A stretch of 64,000 bases of DNA, from assembly GCF_000721495.1 (NCBI RefSeq), contig NZ_JOHY01000011.1, positions 62,001-126,000 of the forward strand, read 5' to 3'. The notes beneath the pieces are model-generated. The model worked only from the letters and a program-made list of their open reading frames with translations, had not been told where the DNA came from and searched no databases. The number at the start of each line of letters is the position of its first letter. Within the stretch, counting starts at the first letter, position 1. Made by a program: the position numbers and the translations under genes. Positions 58,827 through 64,000 of this stretch are shown here, one piece after another. The stretch comes from Streptomyces sp. NRRL F-5123. GTDB lineage: Bacteria; Actinomycetota; Actinomycetes; Streptomycetales; Streptomycetaceae.

Positions 58827-59582
58827 TCAGACGGGCAGGCGGCGGAAGAGCGGGCGCGGGAGGTGGCGGACGGCCGTCATGACCGCGCGCAGGGCGCCGG
58901 GGACCCAGATCGTCGTGCTGCGGCGGCGCAGGCCGGTCTCGATCGCGGCGGCCACCGCCTCCGGGGTGGTGGCCAGCGGGGCGGGCGGCAGGCCCGCGGT
59001 CATCCGGGTGTGGACGTAGCCGGGCCGGACCGCCATCACGTGCACCCCCGAGCCGTGCATGGCGTCGGCCAGGCCCTGGCAGAAGGCGTCCAGGCCCGCC
59101 TTGCTGCTGCCGTAGATGAAGTTGACGCGGCGGGCGCGCTCGCCCGCGACGGAGGAGAGCACGACGAGCGAGCCGTGGCCCTGCGCCTGGAGGGCGGCGG
59201 CGCTCACGAGGGCCGCGGAGACCGCGCCGGTGTAGTTGACCTGCGCGACGTGCACGGCCGCGAGCGGCTCCTGCTCGTCGCGCGCCTGGTCGCCGAGCAC
59301 CCCGAAGGCGAGCAGCACCATGTCGATGTCGCCCTCGGCGAAGACCTTGCCGAGCGTCACCTCGTGCGAGGCCGGGTCGAGCGCCTCGAACTCCACGGTC
59401 GTGACGTCCGCGCCGAGCGCGCGCAGCTCCTGCGCCGCCGCCTCCAGCTGCCCGGACGGGCGCCCGGCGAGGAAGACCGTGCGCGTACGGCGGGCGATCA
59501 GCCGGCGCGCGGTCGCGAGCCCGATCTCCGACGTGCCGCCCAGCACCAGCAGGGACTGCGGGGCACCGAAGGCGTCCTTCAT
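58827..59582 (-). CDS. dprE2: decaprenyl-phospho-2-keto-arabinose reductase (DprE2-like SDR)
   Basis: A 251-aa short-chain dehydrogenase. SLLVLGGTSEIGLATARRLI carries the NAD-binding GGTxEIG; YGSSKAGLDAF carries the Tyr/Lys pair with Ser in VLSSVAGERA. The sequence matches DprE2, which reduces the 2-keto intermediate to decaprenyl-phosphoryl-arabinose. The gene lies 31 bp after dprE1, as in mycobacteria where the two act as a pair. C-terminal RRLPV ends the protein. Start ATG 59582 has no strong ribosome-binding site except AGGGAGAAGCC. Confidence 0.93.
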   Translation of the reverse strand: MKDAFGAPQSLLVLGGTSEIGLATARRLIARRTRTVFLAGRPSGQLEAAAQELRALGADVTTVEFEALDPASHEVTLGKVFAEGDIDMVLLAFGVLGDQARDEQEPLAAVHVAQVNYTGAVSAALVSAAALQAQGHGSLVVLSSVAGERARRVNFIYGSSKAGLDAFCQGLADAMHGSGVHVMAVRPGYVHTRMTAGLPPAPLATTPEAVAAAIETGLRRRSTTIWVPGALRAVMTAVRHLPRPLFRRLPV

Positions 59583-59613
59583 GGCTTCTCCCTCAACACG
59601 GTGGATGCCGGCC

Positions 59614-60984
59614 TCATACGCCCAGCCGGCGGGCGAGGTCGGAGGTGATGGCGCGGCGCGGGTCGATACGGGCGCGCAGCTCGCGGAATTCGTCGAGCCG
59701 CGGGTACATGCGGGCCAGGACGTCGGGGCGCAGCCGGGCATCCTTGGCGAGGTAGACCCGGCCGCCGGCCGCGGCGACCTCGTCGTCCAGCTCGTCGAGG
59801 AAGGCGGCCAGGCCCGGCAGCCCCGCGGGGATGTCGAGGGCGAGCGTCCAGCCGGGCACGGGGAAGGACAGCCACCCGGGGTCGGCCTCGCCGAAGCGCT
59901 TGAGGACGGCGAGGAAGGACGGGCAGCGGCGCGAGCCGATCCGCCGCACGATACGGCGCAGCGCGTCCTCCTCACCGTGGCCCACGACGAACTGGTACTG
60001 GACGAAGCCGCCGGGGCCGTAGACGCGGTTCCACTCGGGCAGCCCGTCCAGCGGGTGGAAGAAGGCGGAGAGCTTCTGGATCCGGCCGCGTTGCTCGCGG
60101 GGCGCCCTGCGGTACCAGAACTCGTTGAACAGGCCGACGCTGCGGCGGCCCAGCAGCCCGCCGGGGGTGAAGCGGGGGGCGGCGGGGAGCCGGGTGGCGG
60201 GGCGGAAGGCGAGCGGCTCGCGGCGCAGCCGTGGGGGCAGCGCGTCGAGCGGGGCGTGGTCGCCGCGGGTCAGGACGGCGCGGCCGGTCCTCGCACCGCG
60301 GGCGAGCAGGTCGATCCAGGCGACCGAGTAGCGGTAGCGGTGGTCGTCGGCGGCGAGCCTGGCCATCAGGTCGTCGAGGTCGGCGGCGCGCTCGGTGTCG
60401 ACGGACATGAACGCGGTCTCGACCGGCAGGAGCTCGATCGTGGCCGCGAGGATCACGCCGGTCAGGCCCATGCCGCCCGCGGTGGCCCAGAAGAGGTCGG
60501 GCTCGCCCTCCGGGGTGACGACCCGGGTCCCGCCGTCGCCGGTGAGCAGTTCGAGCGCGCGGACGTGGCGGGTGAAGGAGCCGGACAGGTGGTGGTTCTT
60601 GCCGTGGATGTCGGCGCCGATCGCGCCGCCGACCGTCACGTACCGCGTGCCGGGGGTGACCGGCACGAACCAGCCGAGCGGCAGCAGCACCTGCATCAGG
60701 CGGTGCAGCGACACGCCCGCGTCGCAGGTGACGAGGCCGCCGGCCGCGTCGATCTCGTGGATGCGGTCCAGACCCGTCATGTCCAGGACCGCGCCGCCCG
60801 CGTTCTGCGCGGCGTCCCCGTACGCCCGGCCCAGCCCGCGGGCGATCGCGCCCCGCCCGCCGCACTCGCGCACGGCGCGCACCGCCTCCTCGTACGACCC
60901 GGGGCGCAGCACCTGGGCGGAGGTGGGTGCGGTGCGGCCCCAGCCGGTGACGGGGACGGGCTCGGCGGCCAAGGGTACGGGCAT
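59614..60984 (-). CDS. dprE1: decaprenylphosphoryl-beta-D-ribose oxidase (DprE1-like)
   Basis: A 456-aa FAD enzyme (VAO/PCMH type) that oxidises C2 of decaprenyl-phospho-ribose. The FAD domain has RGLGRAYGDAAQNAGG, DAGVSLHRLMQVLLPLGW, TPGTRYVTVGGAIGADIHGK and NHHLSGSFTRHV. The substrate domain ends with YLAKDARLRPDVLARMYPRL, containing the catalytic lysine (Lys414, equivalent to mycobacterial Lys418). The position of the cysteine hit by benzothiazinones (mycobacterial Cys387) is Ala382 here, in GWTLALDIP. ATG 60984 with upstream region 60985-61109 divergent from the PAP2 gene. Confidence 0.93.
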   Translation of the reverse strand: MPVPLAAEPVPVTGWGRTAPTSAQVLRPGSYEEAVRAVRECGGRGAIARGLGRAYGDAAQNAGGAVLDMTGLDRIHEIDAAGGLVTCDAGVSLHRLMQVLLPLGWFVPVTPGTRYVTVGGAIGADIHGKNHHLSGSFTRHVRALELLTGDGGTRVVTPEGEPDLFWATAGGMGLTGVILAATIELLPVETAFMSVDTERAADLDDLMARLAADDHRYRYSVAWIDLLARGARTGRAVLTRGDHAPLDALPPRLRREPLAFRPATRLPAAPRFTPGGLLGRRSVGLFNEFWYRRAPREQRGRIQKLSAFFHPLDGLPEWNRVYGPGGFVQYQFVVGHGEEDALRRIVRRIGSRRCPSFLAVLKRFGEADPGWLSFPVPGWTLALDIPAGLPGLAAFLDELDDEVAAAGGRVYLAKDARLRPDVLARMYPRLDEFRELRARIDPRRAITSDLARRLGV

Positions 60985-61259
60985 ATCGCTGACCGTATCG
61001 CCCGGAAAGCACCAAAAGAGGGTTATGCACAGGCTTCTCACCGTAAAGGGCGATCGGCCCGGCGTGAGCGGCGGGCCCGCACGGTAATCACTCGGGGCTG
61101 GACGCACCGTGCGGCGACGAGTCGCCCGCCGCGGGCGCCCGGCGCGCACGCCGGGCCCCGCACGCCCGCCGCGCGCGGACGGCCCCGCGGACCTCCTGCG
61201 GGACCGGGCCGAGGTGGCGGCGCCGCCCGGCCCACCCCCTGCGGAGGGAGAGACCGCCG
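60985..61259. other. 275-bp divergent region between dprE1 and the PAP2 gene
   Basis: It must contain both promoters. The stretch 61000-61060 is less GC-rich (AAAGAGGGTTATGCACAGG) and is the likely core. The part 61110-61259 is open in several frames but has no family-like product. GGAGGGAGA just before 61260 is the PAP2 ribosome-binding site. Confidence 0.45.
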
Positions 61260-62255
61260 ATGCGCCCGTCCGACTCCGCCGCACCCCGCGGCAGCACCTC
61301 GATATCCCGCCCCGAGCCGGAGGCGGGGGCGGCCGCGCCGCCCGTCCGGCCGCCGGAGGCCCCGCCAGGGCCCGCGCCGCAGGCCCCCGGCGGGGCGGGA
61401 CGGCCGCCGCTGCGCGCGGACGCGCCGCTTCCGGCGGCGCCGGACGCCCAGCAGCCCGCGGCGCATCCGCTGCCGCCCGGCTCCGGTGAGGCTCCGGCAC
61501 ACCCTGCGGCCGCGCGGCCGCACCTCGCGCTCGTCTGGTCCGCCGGGCAGGACGCGCCTGCCGGGCGTGCCCGGCGGGTCGTCCGCGGCGCCGCGCGGGC
61601 CGACCGGCGGTTGCTGGTGGCGCTGCGGGCAGGCGCGCGGGACCCGCTGGCCGCCGCCGCCGTACGCGTCCTCGGGCTCGCCGGGGAACACGGCGCCGTG
61701 TGGCTCGCCGCGGGGGCGGCGGGCGCGCTCGCCGACCCGGAGCGGCGCGCCGCGTGGGTGCGGGCCACGGCCGTGGTCGCCGGGGCGCACCTCGCGAGCA
61801 TGGGCGTCAAGCGGGTCGTACGCCGGCCCCGGCCGCTGGTCGGCGAGGCGCCGCTGGTACGGACCGCCGGGCGGCACTCCTTCCCCAGCTCGCACGCCGC
61901 GAGTTCGGCCGCCGCGGCCGTCGCCTTCGGGCCGCTGCTGCCGGGAGCCGCCACCGTGCCCGTGCTCGCCGCCGCGATATGCGTCTCGCGGCTCGCCGCC
62001 GGGGTGCACTACCCGAGCGACGTCGCGGGCGGCGCGCTGCTGGGCGCGGTCGCCGCGCGGGCGGGCCGGGCGTGGGTCGCCGGGGAGGGCCCGGACGTCC
62101 CGGACGCCCTGCGCGACGCCGCCCGGCACGTACTGCCGCGAATCACCGGCATATTGCCGGGCGCCGCGGCCGCCGCACGGGCCCTGCCGCAAATCACCCG
62201 CATACTTCCGGGCGCCGCAGGCCTGGGCCGCCGAGGGGGTGGGCGGCATGGGTGA
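61260..62255 (+). CDS. PAP2-family membrane phosphatase
   Basis: The protein is 331 aa. A Pro/Ala-rich soluble N-terminus (about 1-125) is followed by membrane segments and the full PAP2 signature: KRVVRRPRP (KxxxxxxRP), SFPSSHAASSAA (PSGH-type, PSSH), and SRLAAGVHYPSDV (SRxxxxxHxxxD). The mycobacterial homologue encoded beside ubiA removes a phosphate from 5'-phosphoribosyl-decaprenyl phosphate to give DPR. The C-terminus has two copies of LPxIT[G/R]ILPGAA (residues about 298-305 and 314-322). The stop overlaps the ubiA-type gene start by 8 bp, so the enzymes are coupled. Confidence 0.9.
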   Translation: MRPSDSAAPRGSTSISRPEPEAGAAAPPVRPPEAPPGPAPQAPGGAGRPPLRADAPLPAAPDAQQPAAHPLPPGSGEAPAHPAAARPHLALVWSAGQDAPAGRARRVVRGAARADRRLLVALRAGARDPLAAAAVRVLGLAGEHGAVWLAAGAAGALADPERRAAWVRATAVVAGAHLASMGVKRVVRRPRPLVGEAPLVRTAGRHSFPSSHAASSAAAAVAFGPLLPGAATVPVLAAAICVSRLAAGVHYPSDVAGGALLGAVAARAGRAWVAGEGPDVPDALRDAARHVLPRITGILPGAAAAARALPQITRILPGAAGLGRRGGGRHG

Positions 62256-63216
62256 GCCGTCCGCCGTGCTCGTCGAGGAGACGACGGGGGGTGCGGGGGT
62301 CGCGGGGCTCGGGGTGGGACGGGTGCCGGGCGGACTGTCCGCGGGGCTGGTGCGGACCGCCCGGCCCCGCCAGTGGGTCAAGAACGGGCTGGTCCTGGCC
62401 GCGCCCTTCGCCGCCGGGCGGCTGCTGACCGCGGGCGAGTGCGTGCAGCTCGGCGTCGTCCTGGTGCTGTTCACCGCGTGCGCGTCCGCCGTCTACCTGA
62501 TCAACGACGCCCGGGACGCCGAGGCCGACCGGGCCCACCCGGTCAAGCGCCGCCGCCCGGTGGCCTGCGGGCAGGTGCCGGTCGGCGCCGCCTACGCCGC
62601 GGGCGCCGCACTCGCCGTGGCCGCGCCCGCGACCGCCGCCCTCACCTGTAACGTCGACACCGCCGGGCTGCTCGCGGGCTATGTGCTGATGCAGCTGGCC
62701 TACTGCGTGTGGCTCAAGCACATGCTGGTCGTCGACCTGGTGATCGTCACCACCGGCTTCCTGATGCGCGCCATGGCGGGCGGTGTCGCCCTCGGCATCG
62801 GGCTGTCGCGCTGGTTCCTGATCACGTCCGGCTTCTGCGCCCTCTTCGTCGTCGCCGCCAAGCGGTATTCGGAGCTGGTGCTGATGTCCGGTCAGGACGG
62901 CGACGTGGCCGCCTCCCGCGCGCTGCTCGGCGCGTACACCCCGGGATACCTGCGCTTCGTGTGGCAGCTCGCGGCCGGTGTCGGGGTGCTGGCCTACTGC
63001 CTGTGGGCGATGGAGACCGGGGCGCGCCCGTCGGGGCTGCTGCCCTGGCGCCAGCTGTCCATGGTGCCCTTCATCCTCTCGGTGCTGCGCTACGCCGTCT
63101 TCGCCGACGCCGGGTCGGCCGGAGCGCCCGAGGACGTGCTGCTGCGCGACCGCGCCCTGGTGGTGATCGGACTGGCATGGGGGGCGCTGTACGTGCTCGC
63201 CGCGGTCAACAGGTGA
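62248..63216 (+). CDS. ubiA: decaprenyl-phosphate phosphoribosyltransferase (UbiA family)
   Basis: A 322-aa integral membrane prenyltransferase with about 8-9 helices. LVRTARPRQWVKNGLVLAAP opens the catalytic part; YLINDARDAEADRAHPVKRR has the Asp-rich NDxxDxxxD motif binding Mg-PRPP; the second motif region is AAKRYSELV. It joins PRPP with decaprenyl phosphate, the first step of DPA synthesis. The ATG at 62248 overlaps the PAP2 stop; the first 30 residues are Gly/Val-rich and variable. Confidence 0.93.
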   Translation: MGEPSAVLVEETTGGAGVAGLGVGRVPGGLSAGLVRTARPRQWVKNGLVLAAPFAAGRLLTAGECVQLGVVLVLFTACASAVYLINDARDAEADRAHPVKRRRPVACGQVPVGAAYAAGAALAVAAPATAALTCNVDTAGLLAGYVLMQLAYCVWLKHMLVVDLVIVTTGFLMRAMAGGVALGIGLSRWFLITSGFCALFVVAAKRYSELVLMSGQDGDVAASRALLGAYTPGYLRFVWQLAAGVGVLAYCLWAMETGARPSGLLPWRQLSMVPFILSVLRYAVFADAGSAGAPEDVLLRDRALVVIGLAWGALYVLAAVNR

Positions 63217-63252
63217 GCGGGCGCGGCGCACCGTCCCGGCGTACATTGCGCC

Positions 63253-63280
63253 GCCCGCCGCGTATTGCCACGCGGCGGGC
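63253..63280 (+). other. intercistronic hairpin between ubiA-type and gtrA-type genes
   Basis: GCCCGCCGCG (63253-63262) pairs with CGCGGCGGGC (63271-63280) around TATTGCCA. The short element CGTACATTGC or CGTATTGC recurs at 63240, 63261 and 63288. This 206-bp gap otherwise holds no family-like sequence, although an Arg-rich frame is open from a GTG at 63213 that overlaps the ubiA stop. Confidence 0.6.
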
Positions 63281-63422
63281 CCTTCGCCGTACATTGCCGC
63301 GCCTGCGGCGTAACGGCGCCGGCTTCCGGCTCGCCCGGCGTGCGGTGCCGCGCCGTTCGCGCGGGCGCCCGCACCGCCCCGCCGGGGGAATCGCCGCCCT
63401 CTTCCCGGCGCGGCTGCGGTCC

Positions 63423-63881
63423 ATGTTCCCGGAGATCGCCGGATTCGCCCTCGCCGGGGGCGCCGCCTATGCCGCGGACCTGGCCCTTTTCATCTGGCTG
63501 CGCGGCCACGCCGGGCTCGGCCCGCTCTCCGCCAAGGCGCTGTCCTTCCTCGCCGGTTGCGGCGTGGCGTACAACGGCAACGCGCTGGGTACGTACCGGC
63601 GCCGCGTCCTGGCCACCCCGCGGGTGCGCCGCTACGGCGTCTTCTTCGCCGTCAACGCGGCGGGCGCGGGCGTGCAGCTGCTGTGCCTCGCCGTGTCGCA
63701 CTACGCGCTGGGCCTCACCGGCGCGCGGGCCGACGTCCTGTCGGGCGGGGTGATCGGCATGGCGCTGGCGACGGCGCTGCGTTTCTGGGGCACCCGCACG
63801 CTGGTCTTCCGTACCGCCACCCGGCGCAGTCGCGGCGTGCGGCGGGCCGACGAGGGTAGCCGACCCACATGGACTGGCTGA
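63423..63881 (+). CDS. GtrA family membrane protein
   Basis: The protein is 152 aa from ATG 63423, with four membrane spans: MFPEIAGFALAGGAAYAADL, the SAKALSFLAGCGVAYNGNAL helix, YGVFFAVNAAGAGVQLLCLA, and SGGVIGMALATALRFWGTRT. In mycobacteria the GtrA-like protein next to dprE1/dprE2 takes part in handling decaprenyl-phospho-arabinose (flipping or recruitment of transferases). The start is uncertain: no ribosome-binding site precedes 63423, and the frame is open back to GTG 63213, giving an Arg-rich 70-residue extension. Confidence 0.82.
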   Translation: MFPEIAGFALAGGAAYAADLALFIWLRGHAGLGPLSAKALSFLAGCGVAYNGNALGTYRRRVLATPRVRRYGVFFAVNAAGAGVQLLCLAVSHYALGLTGARADVLSGGVIGMALATALRFWGTRTLVFRTATRRSRGVRRADEGSRPTWTG

Positions 63882-64000
63882 CCCGTATCCCGTGGATCGG
63901 TCCACGGCTCGGGCCGTGGTACGACCACCGCGTCAAGCCGCGCGTCGAACGCGCGATGCGCACCCACGCCTACCGCGCCTTCGACCATCTCCAGGACGTG
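63869..64000 (+). CDS. partial protein running off the window
   Basis: Only 44 residues are visible: MDWLTRIPWIGPRLGPWYDH and RVKPRVERAMRTHAYRAFDH follow each other. The ATG at 63869 overlaps the GtrA gene end by 13 bp, with GAGGG 12 bases upstream. The N-terminus is amphipathic with many Trp/Pro/Arg. Coupling suggests a further step of the arabinose-donor or glycan pathway, but no family can be named. Confidence 0.55.
   Translation, partial: MDWLTRIPWIGPRLGPWYDHRVKPRVERAMRTHAYRAFDHLQDV

Noticed and set aside
61038..62474. 478-codon minus-strand frame opposite PAP2/UbiA
   Set aside because: Arg/Gly/Pro-rich shadow; the plus strand carries the PAP2 and UbiA active-site motifs.
59236..63216. 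1326-codon open frame on the plus strand
   Set aside because: The last 322 codons are the real UbiA-type gene; the rest is antisense to dprE1/dprE2 and non-coding or out of frame with PAP2.
1..64000. CRISPR arrays, tRNA or rRNA genes, transposases, phage genes
   Set aside because: I saw no spaced direct-repeat arrays, no cloverleaf or rRNA-like sequence and no recombinase or transposase motifs. The tandem repeats present are coding or intergenic palindromes.

Overview
The window looks like a core chromosomal segment of a streptomycete (Streptomyces or a close relative). The base composition is very GC-rich with strong third-position GC, GTG starts are frequent, genes are packed in operons with ATGA/GTGA overlaps, and there is a conservon (roadblock/DUF742/GTPase/P450) together with P450s, ECF sigma factors and an IcmA/MutB-type mutase. 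The gene order from nucleoside uptake through the sialate-like cluster and mutase to sdh recalls the central arm of streptomycete chromosomes; this is from memory and was not searched. I see no rRNA, tRNA, CRISPR, transposase or phage genes.

Layout. 1-2779: two convergent envelope or secretion-type proteins of unknown role, separated by a strong terminator. 2908-10054 (minus): a nucleoside uptake and salvage operon consisting of a BMP-type lipoprotein, a double ATPase, two permeases, cytidine deaminase and pyrimidine-nucleoside phosphorylase. 10209-13101: an M20 amidohydrolase and a glycosyltransferase. 13551-21186: a nonulosonate (sialic-acid-like, probably Kdn) polymer cluster with two polysialyltransferase-type proteins, a NeuB-like synthase, a NeuA-HAD phosphatase fusion, a DUF6716-like glycosyltransferase and a GT2. 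21304-24072: a cobalamin-dependent acyl-CoA mutase large subunit and an L,D-transpeptidase lipoprotein behind an ECF-type promoter. 24226-25926: an ECF sigma factor with a membrane partner. 26102-31212: a DUF4253 protein, an OHCU-decarboxylase-like protein and the complete sdhCDAB operon.

31336-39482 holds two DUF4132 proteins of identical length (845 aa) flanking a TetR/FAD-monooxygenase pair. 39469-42441 holds a secreted beta-propeller preceded by a probable leaderless leader peptide, a GlsB-type membrane protein, and a duplicated carboxymuconolactone decarboxylase behind a MerR-type promoter. 42514-47437 holds an OmpR-family two-component system divergent from an MMPL exporter. 47579-49589 is a small operon ending in a TetR gene, with paired palindromic operators at its promoter. 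49634-51846 is a scrambled stretch with a duplicated membrane-protein gene, a truncated copy, a gene remnant and a half-length ASCH domain.

51970-58273: a DUF4352 lipoprotein and a complete conservon (cvnA-D plus two P450s, one of them lacking the ExxR motif). 58827-64000: two divergent transcription units encoding DprE2, DprE1, a PAP2 phosphatase, a decaprenyl-phosphate phosphoribosyltransferase and a GtrA protein. Together these are the decaprenyl-phospho-arabinose (arabinofuranosyl donor) pathway.

Starts were chosen by Shine-Dalgarno spacing, overlaps and family N-termini; product names come from motif recognition without database searches.
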